From NCBI GenBank assembly GCA_022457065.1, contig JAJGBQ010000002.1, forward strand, positions 4,836,001 through 4,900,000: a stretch of 64,000 bases of DNA, written 5' to 3'. This document shows positions 34,739 to 46,498 of the stretch, one piece after another. The DNA comes from Curvularia sp. ZM96. Its lineage: Eukaryota; Ascomycota; Dothideomycetes; Pleosporales; Pleosporaceae. Position numbers and translations under genes: made by a program. Position 1 is the stretch's first letter. Every line of letters starts with the position of its first letter. The notes beneath the pieces are model-generated. The model saw nothing but the letters and a program-made list of their open reading frames with translations, searched no databases and had not been told where the DNA came from.

Positions 34739-36832
34739 CCGTGCCCCACCACTTCGTGCGCGCGCGGCCCTTCAACCACTACAACCTCAACACCTTATAT
34801 ATCCACCACCATGAGTAATATCGAGGCTGCGCTTGCAGCTATTAATGCCTTAGGACCTGAAGAATCGTTTACGTATACTAAGATTGCAAAAAGATTTGGT
34901 GTTGTTCGATCTACGCTCACCCGAAGACACCAAGGTCGCTGCGCCTCTCCTATAACAGGCTGCCAAAAACGACAGCTCCTCCACCTACACTAGGAGTAGG
35001 CCTTAATAGCCTATATTAATCAACTTATAGAGAGAGATCTACCACCTACTTAGTTAATGATACGCAATTTTGCGTCGCAGATCGCTAAGAGAGAGGTTGG
35101 AGTATACTGGGTTAGTCGCTTTATTTAGCGCTATCCTAATTAGCTTATCTTAAAGTGGGTAGTAGGCATGGATAACTGTCGCCATAAAGCTAACTCTAGG
35201 AGTAAGTATAGCCTCTACTTTAGCCTCCTACGCGATAAAATCGATCAATATCACGTCGAGGCGCGTCATATCTACAATATAGATAAGAAGGGCTTCATGC
35301 TTGGTGTAGTAAGTCGCTCAAGGAGGATCTTTAGTAGAGCCTCGTACGAGGATGGAAAAAGGAGGAGTACTATACAGGATGGCTCCCGCGAGTGGATAAC
35401 GCTGCTGGCCTGTATCTGCGCTGATGGATCTTACCTCGAGCCTGCCTTGATCTATCAGTTAGCCTCAGGGTCTATACAGGATACCTGGCTGCAGGCCCTT
35501 GATCTAGATACACATCAGATTCGAGTTTCCTTATCACCTTCTAGCTGGACGAACAATAAGATAGGTCTCGCGTGGCTACAGCAGGTGTTTGATCGCAGTA
35601 CAAGGGTAAAGGCACGCTCCTCCTACTGATTACTTATCCTTAACGGCTATGGATCTCACCTTATAATGGATTTTATTGATTATTGTAATTAGAATAAGAT
35701 CCTCCTCGTAGTCTATCCTCCTCACTTAACCCACACGCTGTAGCCTCTCGACGTCAGCATGTTCAAGCCTCTCTTAATAGCGTACTCGAACGAGGTTTCT
35801 GCCTTCATAGACAGGAGTCAAGGCCTCACCTTAATGAGTAAGAGGGACTTCTTCCCCCTCTTCTACCAAGCCTGGCAGGCCTCCTTTAAAGAAACAACGA
35901 TCCTGAACGCCTTTAAGGCTACAGGAATCTCGCCTCTTAACCTAGAAGTAATCCTTTAGCGCTTCTCTGTTTCTGATCCTACGAGCGATAGCGACTCCTC
36001 AGCCCTTAGTGCCTCTGATTAGAGGAAGATAGAGCGTCTGCTGCGTTAGGTAGTCGCTAATTAGGGCGATAGGCAGGTTAAAAGGCTTAGCTAGGTCCTT
36101 CACTCAAGTTCTATTCAAAATAGTCTCCTTAAGGAGGAGGTAAGGAAACTGAGGGAGGCCTTGGTTAATGAGAGGACACGCAGGAAATGGGGCAAGCCTC
36201 TACCCCTGCAGGAGGCCGAGGATTATCACGGTGGAGCTGTATTCTGGTCTCTAAGGAAGGTGAAGGAGGCGCGCGATCGCCTGCGACTCCAGGAGGAGGA
36301 GCAGGAGCAGCTACAGCTCCAAAAAGCTGATACGCTGAGGCAACGCGAGGAGACAAAGCAGTCGAGGGCGAGGGAGAAGGAGCAGAGGCGTCAGGCGAGG
36401 CTTGCAGTGAGCCTAATGAGGCAGAAGGAGAGGGAGGAGAAGGCTGTTGAAAAGGCCTCAAGGATCGCGGCTCGCAAGGCTGCAAAACAACTTCAAAAAG
36501 CTATCAAAACTTCCCAAAGGGGTAGGAGGAGGAGCTTCAAGGCTCCTGCAAAGGCTGTTCAAAAAAAGAGGCCTATCGCGAGGCCTCAAGGTAGTGAGGA
36601 GCCTCAGGGAGGTGCTGCAGGCTCACCACCTCCAACCTCGCGTCGCGGCCGCGCGATTAGAACTCCATCTCGATTTCTATAGCTATATATATATATTAAG
36701 GCCTATTGATCTCACTACTAAAATATATCGCGATAATATCCTTTGCGTGTGGCTCTACAGCCTCATTTTTGAGGTGGTTTTGGTGAGGCCGCGCGCATGA
36801 AGTGGTTGCGCGCACGAAGTGGTGGGGCACGG
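34739..36832 (+). mobile_element. RIP-degraded Fot1/pogo-like DNA transposon (Tc1/mariner superfamily)
   Basis: 2,094-base element flanked by TA on both sides (34737-34738 and 36833-36834). The terminal inverted repeats match perfectly for 25 bases, starting CCGTGCCCCACCAC at the left. The right end carries a second, diverged copy of the sub-terminal CCACTTCRTGCGCGC block. The interior holds one transposase reading frame interrupted by stops. TA target, size and transposase type fit the pogo/Fot1 group common in ascomycetes. Only one copy lies in the window. Confidence 0.9.
34811..36682 (+). pseudogene. broken pogo-type transposase
   Basis: N-terminal helix-turn-helix (AKRFGVVRSTLTRRHQGR) from 34811, then segments with SQIAKREVGV, YNIDKKGFMLGV, the ILNGYGSH block, PPHLTHTL-stop-PLDVSMFKPL and a basic coiled C-terminal tail (KKRPIARPQGSEEPQGG) to 36682. 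Stops are mostly TAG/TAA where family members have Gln, plus one TGA where Arg is expected, i.e. C-to-T changes. The second catalytic Asp of the DDE triad (normally in an L-D-G/H-x-G-S-H context) reads Asn. Both kinds of change fit RIP. The protein cannot be active. Confidence 0.88.
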
Positions 36833-36967
36833 TACGCCAAGTATCACATTTTTTTCTTGCAAACAGTGATTTAATCAGGAGCGATGCAGTGCTTGATGGT
36901 CATGTCATTTATATGTATATCACATGGGGATTCTCACACGTCCCTAGTGAATGTATTTACATGGCAA

Positions 36968-39080
36968 CTACCAAATTCCCTTGATGATATCGGCAGCTTT
37001 CTCCGCTATCGCGTAGACGGTGGTCATGGTGTGGGCAGCTGGTAGCATGGGAATTACGCTCGCATCCACTACCCTCAAGCCTTGTACGCCATACACACGG
37101 AGTTCCTCGTCGACAACACCACCCAGCTCCCTAGCACCCATTTTGCATGTGCCTGCAGGGTGATACAGTGTCGAGCCACTGCCACGCAGCCAATCGTCGA
37201 TGTCTGCAGACGCTGTGACATTGGCTCCAGGAATAACTTCGAATGGGTTAAGCGATGCAATACCTGGTGCAGCGACAAGCTTCCGGGCAAACCGAACGGC
37301 CTCACGCATCAGCGCAACGTCAACTTCGTTTCTCATGAAACCTGCATCAGCGATAGGAGCGTCGAAAATGTTTGAAGAAGCCGCTTTGACATGGCCACGC
37401 GAGTACGGATGCTGGAGAGCAACCACTACGGCACCGTCTGCCCAAATGACCTCCAGCATAGCCGAGTCTTTAGACTGGACCTTTTTGTTGAGAGCGGCAA
37501 ATTGTGCTTGGTAGCCACGTGCGACTTCGGCGGGTACGTCTTTCGGAAGTGAGGCAGACGGACCAGCTGCAGCAGCTTGAGATAGGATGGCTTCTGTGGC
37601 ATTGGTGTAAGTTGAGGCGGGAAGGAAAAGTAAGAATTCGCCAGTTGGGGAAGTCAATGGGCCTGATTTTGATTCGTCATACTGCTTTTGGGCTTCAGCC
37701 GCGAAGGTAGCATTCGATGTCAGCGTGTTGGTAAGGATAGTGGTGTTCACTGTGTTACGACCATGGTCAGTTCTGATCCTGGAAGGGGGTGGGGGTATAC
37801 CACGTACATGCATTGATCACGAAAGCAGCTAGGTGATCGTGCAGGTTGTGTCCAACGGCAGGAAGGTCAACAACCGTAGGTACTTTGATAGAAGCGAGAA
37901 GAGCAGGGTCGCCAATACCGGACACCTGCAGGAGCTGAGGAGTGTGCAGTGAACCAGCCGCAAGAATTGCCTCCTTCTTTACTTTGACTTGTTGGCTTTT
38001 TGCATCTGCGGAAGCGGCAAATTTGACAGCAGTCACTTTCGGTTTCCCATTGCTCTTCTCGGTAACGATTTGCGAAACAAGATGACCGGGCAGGAGATGG
38101 AAATTGGTGCGCTTCTCAGCAGATGCATAATAGGCTTGTGCAGAAGATCGCGTCACGGTGATGGGGTCTTGGTTGTGTGGGCAGAAGTAACCACCCAATG
38201 CTTTCCCAGTAGCTTGGTCATTGATGGGAATGCCAAGGTCCTTGGTAGCTTGTACAAAGTTTTCTGGATGTGCTATCAGTACTCCTTCTATGGGAAAGGG
38301 TTTTGTGCAGCTCACTCGTTGTTGGCCAGAAGAAAGGGGGGTAAGTTGACTGAATGTTGCCTTTTGTGCCGTGATAATCGAAGTTAATCTGGATATTGAA
38401 CTCGTTTTGAATTATTGGTGTCGGGGGCGTGAATGTTTCAGTCTGCAGATTGGTCAGAACAACTCATGCTATCCTCAACAAGGAAGAAAACCTTTTTGAA
38501 GTAACGCAAAAAGCTCTGGAAATTCCATCCCCGGTTTCCCAAGGTCTCCCATGTGTCGTAATCAGACTGCGCGCCACGATCGAAGACCATACGATTGAGC
38601 TTTGTCGAGCCGCCCACGACTTTACCTAAAGGAATAGGAATGACGCGATCTTTCAGTTGAGGATTGGCAGTGTATGTGAGATTCCAATCGTATTTGGTGC
38701 CTACGGCGCCACCAGCAAGGCCCGGCACAGTAACAAAAGGTTCATTCTGGTCACTAACGCCTGAGTTAGTATGTGCATGGTGTCGGGAGTGTCGTATCAC
38801 GTACAATTGGCCAGCTTCAATGACCAACACTTGGACATCTGTTTTGGAGCCTCATTAGTCATTCATTCACAGCATTAGGTTGTAGAAGCTGCGTACTCTG
38901 ATTCTCAGATAGTCGATTGGCGACCGTCAGACCCGACGCACCGGCCCCTACGACAACATAATCGTATGCAGGGAGAAGATCCTCAGCTCTTGAGATGAGC
39001 TCCCCATTGAAAAGCGGATGGGCAAGAAGACCAGTCGCGGAGAGGACAACCGTCGCTCCGATTCTCAATGACGAGGGCAT
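36968..39080 (-). CDS. secreted GMC oxidoreductase (AA3-like)
   Basis: FAD enzyme of the glucose-methanol-choline family, oxidising an alcohol or sugar and usually passing electrons to O2 (making H2O2) or quinones. Exons 39080-38897, 38838-38805, 38753-38492, 38442-38316, 38272-37808 and 37749-36968 join in frame to 617 residues. Signal peptide MPSSLRIGATVVLSATGLLA. FAD site YDYVVVGAGASGLTVANRLSE with VLVIEAG after a 34-base exon; GGSTKLNRMVFDRG is the GMC signature 1 region; AAGSLHTPQLLQVSGIG is signature 2. The catalytic His is in LYHPAGTCKMG; the C-terminus reads LRVVDASVIP. The second active-site residue and the substrate cannot be read off with confidence. About 2.6 kb from another secreted FAD oxidase. 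Confidence 0.92.
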
Positions 39081-41648
39081 AGTGGAATGGTGAGAATAGG
39101 GTGTTGATTGATCGAACTGGTCACCAGTACCTGACTACCTATCTATACCTGCCTACTGACGACGACGTTACCGTAATTAAACCCCTGCGCAGACCGCTCC
39201 TGTTTGCCGACATTCGAGCTGGTTCCTGAGCCGCTTGGCTGGTTTCCAATAGACAGTCGTCGGAGACATTTGTGCGATGGTTATGCGTGCGCCATGTTGG
39301 CGCGTGTGGACTTCCCGCCCCATAAGACAGGGCCGCTAAGTGGCGCGGTGCCATCCAGGGTGTGGCCAAGCGATTACCCGGGCCCCTCCCTACCTACCGA
39401 ATACAGACGACCCCCGCTCACACGTCCCTATTCACCACGTCTCCTTTTTGTCTCTTCTCCTTTAAATATCATCGCCCTTGTTGTCGCCTAACACAGCATG
39501 AAGCTTGAGATCCACCCAGCATGATGCGATCATATCCGTCACCTTGTTTACCAAACAGAATCAGTTCAGGCGTAAGGCAACCGCCGAGGCCGGAGCCGTT
39601 ATTAGTGTCCCATTTCCTTTGCATGATCCGGGAAGGATGGTTTTGCTCAAGCGCAACCGACTGGCCGGTCGCCAACAGCCGAGAAAACTCATGGAAAAAG
39701 TGCCGAGCGCCAGGATTTACAATGCTTACCAAGACGGCTGCACCGACAAAGGTACTACGAAGTACATACAAGTAGTCGACACATGTCATATGATAACCTT
39801 ATCCGAGCTTAAGACTAGACGGTCGAGACATGACACCCGTCGAGGCATACGTGTGCCATGACGAATTGCGAAGCTGTACCCACTTTATACAATGCACATT
39901 GCGAACCTTCTAGCAACGTGCAGGACCGGCGTAAGGAAATTCGTATTTGAACAGCCACAAGTTTACAAGGCATGAGGACAACGACATATGCCGGCTTATT
40001 GCCATGTCGCTTCATCCCGTGTCCATATCTCAAAGTATGCGAACCGCCGAGTTGGTCGCTCCCCTTGGTCATCATTCTCCGACGCGCTGCCGAAAGAAAT
40101 CAACAACCTTGGTGGGGATGTTCAAGCATGGAGCTCCTCAGAAATTTTGGTAGCCGTCAAGCCACTTACTGCTGATAGGCACTTGAAAGCCCTTCACACA
40201 AAACACTCCGTAATCGGCGAAGCCGCTGTGGAAACTGAGTTTTTTTGCTATTTTATGTGGATGTTATAGGCAGTAATATCGGAAGTACCACGATGGGAAA
40301 GGAATGCGTCCACTACCAGCGCATAATGCGGAGGGAACGGTCCAAGCGCTGCAAATCACCAAATGCGGAGATGACGCGAACGCAACGCGAGCTTTCTGAA
40401 CGTATTGCTTTTGCTAGTCCTGTGTACATTTCTGGCAAATATTGATTAAACTAACGCGATTACCCCATAAAAGCGACATGACAGCTAGCCGTGCTAGACA
40501 AGATAGGTAAGCAATCCGCTACACCACGAACTAGGGCATTCTAGTCGTTGGTCCGATCGAGATTGCTGTTAAGGGTGAATTTTTGTATCCCTGACCAACA
40601 AATTTGGTGCCTGGCTCTGTCGATAACATGATCTGATCATTTGGAAAGCATTCAATGCCGAGCGAGCAAGCCAAGATGCTCTTTGTACAAGCCTTCCTAC
40701 GTACCCTTTTGTGCTTCAATTCGACCGAAGCTGCGCTCATAATTATCCACCCTCATGTTTTTCCGACCAGCCGTTCTGAATGTTCGATTATCCTGGCCGG
40801 CGGTATTCAAATCCTAGTTGCTCGTTGCTTACATGCACTGTATATACATACTGTACAACAAAGCTCCAGATCCGCTTCGGCTCTACTCCAACGGTAAATG
40901 ATTTGTATACATGTACTTCGTATAGCACTACACTACTCACATCCCAGCATACGTATCAGCGTAGCTTGAACTTGGACCGATGACGCAAATGGCTTTTGAC
41001 GGTTCCGCTAGAACAGGTATAGGCCGTTTCACTACCTCACTGCCTGGCGGTGCTATTTCGGACAGGATGAGAAACATCAAACAACAAGCCGTGCGACTTG
41101 ATCTACGCGCCCTGTGTTCTATACATATCTCCTACCGACTCAACTGCCGACTGGTCTAAACACAGCATGCCGTCTCATCAACGGAAGCGCATCACCATTG
41201 CTGATGCCATGTTTCAGGAAACGAATGAACGAAGGATATGAGAAGTTTGAGTACTCCGTAATGGAAGGACTGTTCTTGTCCGTTAGAGTTTCGGAGTCAG
41301 CAAAAAGATGTGCGCAGCTTACACCAATGCTTGGTACAGTCTACTGGCCACGTTGGTTACCAAACTTATGACGACAACTAAGCTAATCTCTCTCTAGTTG
41401 CAGTTCACTTTCACCCGGCCTAGACACATAGAATACGCCATATGTTATGCTCTCGATTGCGATTAACGACAACATACAGAATGACAACGTGTCAATTGAT
41501 TCTCCGGTTCACGGGTTGTGGCAGAACCACACTAGGTAATTTAGCAGGAATTGTTTCGTAATAACTTGACGCTTCGCACCGACTACAAACACGGTAGCGA
41601 TCTCAAATAGCTCAACTAAGGCAACCAGTGGACCAACCATGACGGTCA
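39081..41648. other. 2.6-kb interval without a recognised gene
   Basis: Both strands show only short frames with no family resemblance. It holds the promoter of the GMC gene on its left and the 3' side of the BBE-like gene on its right. No tRNA or repeat seen. Confidence 0.4.
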
Positions 41649-43139
41649 TCAAGGCTTCCAACCTCCAGTTCGTGTTCGAAATACGCCTTTCGGATCCACA
41701 ATATCCGCAACCCTCTTCGCAAGTGCGCGACTCTCCGGCTTCAAACGCCCAAAATAGTCTTGTCGATAAAAGCCATAGTTCATGAAGACAGGCAGGTATG
41801 CGTCTGGAAGCTTACCTTCTGCCTGCCATGCCAATACTCTGTTGCGTATACCCGTATATGTGGCCTCCATGGTATCAGCCATGCTCTGGTACAGAGTCTT
41901 GGGCGTGAACGCGTAATTCATCTCGATGATGATGCGGTTGACGTCTGCATCGACATCGATTAGATCGGGGCTGAGTTCTCGAGCTTTTTGTGCAATGCGC
42001 TTGGGAAAGGGCTGCCATGCGATGGATGCAACAATACCTGGCACAAGAAGCGTGGTGCCAGAGACGTTACGCCAGTGACTATGCAGACCCTGCATAATCT
42101 CAATTGCATTTGTGCCAGATGGGAGGGGAATTGTCTCGGTAGCGATGTCAACGACATTTCCCTTCAGCACAACCCAATTGCTGAAAGCCATCAAGTCGGC
42201 ATACGTTCGGGTGCGGGTCGTGTCCAAGAGCGGATTAACGTCAGTGAAGTTCTGGAAAAGCCCTGCTGGCGGCTTGGGGCCATCGTAGAACAAGAATATG
42301 ATCCATGAGTCGACAACATTGATGTTTGTTCGTTCTGCAGTGACGATGACAGCCGCTTTGTCATCCACGTTGTACTCGGTCCAGTCTCGCACCGCTTGAA
42401 GAAGTTTCGCATCTTTCTCTGGAGTACGCAAGTACACGAGATTGCCACCCCATACATCTCCTTGGCGACGTGCCTGTAGCTTGTAGTTTGTCACAACACC
42501 GAAGTTGTTTCCGCCTCCTTTGAGCGCAACAAACAGGTCAGGGTGGTTGTCCTTCCTGATGTGACCAATGGTACCATTGGCGAACACAATCTCGTACTCT
42601 AGGACACTTGAAGCGGCCCATCCGTATTGTGTCGACATGTAGCTGAGGCCTCCACCCAGAACCAGACCACCAACTCCAGTGTTGCCAATTCGTCCACCAA
42701 CAAACGTCCACCCAGAGCCCTGCAACTTGGCGGAAATACTATCTAGCCGATTTCCAGGACCAACATCAACAATGCCAGTACTGCTGTCGAGAACAGCTTG
42801 ATCAAGACGCTCCAAGGCAATGAGTGGTCCACCTGCAACACTACTCCATCCATTGTTTGGGTTGTGCCCCCCGGACTTGATGGCAAAAGGCTCGGTAGTG
42901 TTGGCAAGGACCTTCATCACTGTCGACACCTCTTCCGCCGACTTGGGGAAGATGATGCATGAAGGAAGAAGAGCAGAGCATGATGTCGACCAGTATTGGG
43001 TTTGCTCTTCGATATATGCCAGATCCAGAGAATATGTCACGGTGATGTCTCCGAGACTTTCAACCGTAGAACAGGTGTCAGCACCAGTCAAGAAAGGCAG
43101 CAGAAGAGCGCAGTAAGTGTAAAGTAGTCGTATCGACAT
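41649..43139 (-). CDS. secreted BBE-like FAD-linked oxidase (FAD_binding_4)
   Basis: Single exon, 496 residues. Signal peptide about MSIRLLYTYCALLLPFLTGA. PCMH-type FAD domain: AIKSGGHNPN, whose His (about residue 92) is the covalent FAD site; VDVGPGNRLDSISAKL; and GNTGVGGLVLGGGLSYMSTQYG. The Cys that gives the second FAD bond in bicovalent berberine-bridge enzymes is not present in this last block, so mono-covalent flavin is expected. GGGNNFGVVTNYKL follows. The C-terminal BBE segment is seen around YFGRLKPESRALAKRVADIVDPKGVF. Family members oxidise sugars, alcohols or secondary metabolites; the substrate is unknown. Probably extracellular. Confidence 0.93.
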   Translation of the reverse strand: MSIRLLYTYCALLLPFLTGADTCSTVESLGDITVTYSLDLAYIEEQTQYWSTSCSALLPSCIIFPKSAEEVSTVMKVLANTTEPFAIKSGGHNPNNGWSSVAGGPLIALERLDQAVLDSSTGIVDVGPGNRLDSISAKLQGSGWTFVGGRIGNTGVGGLVLGGGLSYMSTQYGWAASSVLEYEIVFANGTIGHIRKDNHPDLFVALKGGGNNFGVVTNYKLQARRQGDVWGGNLVYLRTPEKDAKLLQAVRDWTEYNVDDKAAVIVTAERTNINVVDSWIIFLFYDGPKPPAGLFQNFTDVNPLLDTTRTRTYADLMAFSNWVVLKGNVVDIATETIPLPSGTNAIEIMQGLHSHWRNVSGTTLLVPGIVASIAWQPFPKRIAQKARELSPDLIDVDADVNRIIIEMNYAFTPKTLYQSMADTMEATYTGIRNRVLAWQAEGKLPDAYLPVFMNYGFYRQDYFGRLKPESRALAKRVADIVDPKGVFRTRTGGWKP

Positions 43140-46100
43140 TCCGACGTTGACAAGGACACTTTCAGATCGATTGCTGATTCAGGATGTGCAGAGTCTCCTA
43201 TGTTCAACGGCCTTTACGATCTAAACGGCGTGGAAACGATCTTGGCAGGATGCACCTTGCTGGGAAAGCTTTTATGAAGGGTTCGTAACGGTGACTAGTC
43301 AACGGAGAAGAGTGAGATTGATTCATGCCGTCACAGATGTGACACCGGGTCGGCTCTTATACAATCTGTCAATGACGCAGTAATCCAACACATGCTATAC
43401 ACATGTCGGTATACGCCACAGAGTCATGACATACGTATGGGGAGCTGTGCAAGAACCAGTTTGTTTGTGTGATTCAAACGCCGTTTTCATTACTACCGAG
43501 AGCTACGTGTGGTCGTTGTCGTTCCCATGAGCCAACAACTGCAGCCATGGATTGAGTGTGGCTTAGAATAGAGTAAATTGCTTGCATCATACAATGAGAC
43601 CTGTCGTCGCGGAATACTGAACTCGTCTGACCATGTTTTGATCAATTTAGTAACCACTTCTCCTATTGGCAATGGCCGCATGGTTGCACGACACCATTTT
43701 TATTGAGCCTTTGTCCCCAAGTGTTCTTGTTGAAGACCCAAGCCCGAGCCGCAGTAGGCAGCGCATGTCTTCGTATTCAAAAACAGTTCCAGGTTGCCAA
43801 ATACGGAGGTGGCTGGCGAGTAGGCATCGATAATTTGCAGCTGGATCTGGATGATCAGAAGTCGCTGAGAACGAATATTGAAGGTTGACGGTCGCGTGCG
43901 GTTTCCGAATGTCTTGGAGTTTCGTGTCCGCAATGTTGCTACATTGGCTGAATATGCGTTAATTCGCTTAGCTGCAGCCTCCCATGCGGAATGGGTATAC
44001 CCGCTGCAGCTCTCTACATGAACACGAGGTGCAGAACACGGAGTGGCAGGTTCCTGGGCCTAGAATAGTTAGTGTAGTCTCTACTCCTCGAGTAGGGTGG
44101 ACTTATCTGAAAAAAAGAGTGACCGCCTCGAAAGACGGTCATATGAACCCCCACAATACCCCTCACTACGCACTTCCATTTCCACACCAATGACATCATT
44201 GAGTCTCGTGTCGGATGATGTTTCGATGCTCTACCCCTGGATGTGACTTGACGGCATCGCGAAAAAAGAATGGTGCGATGACTGGGAAGCAAGGACCGTA
44301 CGATGAAGGGACCTGCAAAGCTCCTCCAGGCAATGTCGACAGACAGGTCTAGACCTTGAGCCTCTCTTTAGAGAGGTCCCGTCTCCAAGCCTGATTCAAG
44401 GAGCGATGCGTTGTGGCACCAAGCATTTTACCGGTTTGCTGTGCCCAGTCTACCATCTTTCCCACTCTGTCGTCTTGGCATTAGTCTCATACCACAGAAT
44501 GGAGATCGATACACTCCAGCGTGCGAAGCTCGCAGAAGCCATGGTACTTCCAAAGAAGACGTCGTCACATATCTAAAGACTACCGACTCGTTCCATGAGA
44601 ACAAGACAATCTTCCCCATGGTTCATGACTTGTCGATCACGAGATCCTAATCAGACAGCACAATGGTCGCGCAACTTCCTTCTGATGACGCCGTCTTTGC
44701 TGGTTGAAAAGCCAGAAAGCTGCTCTCTGTATGTAGGTGCATGACTCTCAGAGACTAGTCTTTGTTTCCACTTCATTCCCATTCAGTTGGCAAGGAAGGG
44801 CATTCTGATACGGACAAAGGACATCCTCAAAAACCGCATGACTGATCGCAATAGCCAGAAGACTTTGTGATCGATAGGGCAAACGCTCGTCTGTACCCAT
44901 ACACGCTGAACGTGCATGTTGACGACTAACGCGACTGGTCAGATATCGCAGTGGAGCGACTAGTGCCGGTGATGTAGTCCGTAACACAGGCTTCGTGGTG
45001 TCCTAGGCAGTGTAAGAGGTAGAGAAGTGATTAGGATCGTCATCCTGTAGGAGAGGTGCACGAGCGTCTTCATCGCTGGACACTATCAGCTGACCCGAGT
45101 CTAGTCATCGCGCAGTGCGAACGTTGCAAGCCTGGACTGATGCTCGTACACTGACCAAGCTCTCAAGTATGCGCTTCAAGACATCAGATCCGGAGCGGGA
45201 CGGTTCGCCGTTGATGATTATATCTACCTGAGACATAGAGACCTCGCTGGGCGTTCGCCTTTCCGACGAGTGGATCTCAGTGCCAGCCGAAGCCAAATCA
45301 GGGTCGATACATCTGTGTGTTAGGCTGACCAGAGTCGAAACCGCGCTCTTCTTCTGTCTATTCGTCGTATACTTGATGCTGGACAGCAACGTGATAAATG
45401 TCAGAGCCAGGTGTTGAAACTCCTGCTCGAAGTTCGGAAACGAGTAAGCTGAGTGCCAGCGGAATTCAAGAGCCCAAAGTCAATCCTCTGCTGAGGTGAC
45501 CGGCGCCTCCCGTCACTTCTCTTCTCTTGACACTGTTGTTCCCACCGTGAAGCTATCTGTCGTGACCAGAGTCTGTTGTACAGATGAGATGCCGACGTGG
45601 TCCTTGCATAAGGACTTTAACACCCCAACAGGCACATGTCATCTCATTTCGAGTTCTCACTCCCGTACCCCAAGTCTGCCTTTTACACCAAGCCATAGAC
45701 GACCGCAGCCGTCTTGCGAGGGCTAATCGGCAGGTCGGCGACATGACCGCGATACTATTCATTCCGTACGATGACAAGAATGAATGCCAAGAAATGGATA
45801 GGGTTAAGATCCGAGCCTGTCCCCATCACCTACAAACTCGGGGAGCTCACGCGAGCCGACATACAAACGACCTATTGAGACCATGCTAAGAGGCTCAGGT
45901 GTGTGTCGATCGTGTGAATAGGTGAGGCGCGGACGAACCGCATTCCAAATGGAAGACAGACATCGGTAACTGGGGAGAGTGACATGCGTGGTACTTGCAA
46001 GCAAGTCGAGAGCAGATATGGTTTCAGAGAAGGGTATTGCGCGACCATCCCACTGGCATTGATATGGTCAGATCCGGTTGAAAGACACGTGCGAGATCCA

Positions 46101-46498
46101 GGGTCCTGTCCAGCTGTAATGGAACGCGGTGATCTTTTATCGGAGATGAACGCCGTGTAGTGTTGAAGGCATTGAGTTGGTTGGGGGAGTCGTGTCTCAG
46201 TGGACGGACGAAGGTGGACGCGTTGCTGAGCGCCAAGAAATCGCGTCACAATGGCGTCGGCACGTGTTTGTCTGCCTGACTAATTAGCGCCATCGCCACT
46301 GCGACCTGCTCACCAAACTTTGTATTGTCGTCAAATACAGTGAAAGTGCTGATTCGGGGCTCGCGGGATACAATTTCAAATATCTTGGTTAGGAGAGCTA
46401 CTCAGGATCAGATCCAGTGCAGCAAGGACAAGATCACTCGCTGCCTAGAGAATAGCACCAGTAATATCAGCTGCAAACCTGAGGCGATACTACCTGCT
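43140..46498. other. 3.4-kb interval without a supportable gene
   Basis: Contains only frames shorter than about 130 codons, none with recognisable domains. Base composition is not strongly AT-biased. It holds the BBE-like promoter and the Rtp1-like promoter. A spliced low-conservation gene cannot be excluded. Confidence 0.35.

Noticed and set aside
45105..45389. 94-codon minus-strand frame
   Set aside because: Looks slightly protein-like (SQVDIIINGEPSRSG) but no homologue recognised and no supporting exons.
45872..46249. 125-codon minus-strand frame before the Rtp1-like gene
   Set aside because: No domain, no signal peptide, composition like random translation.
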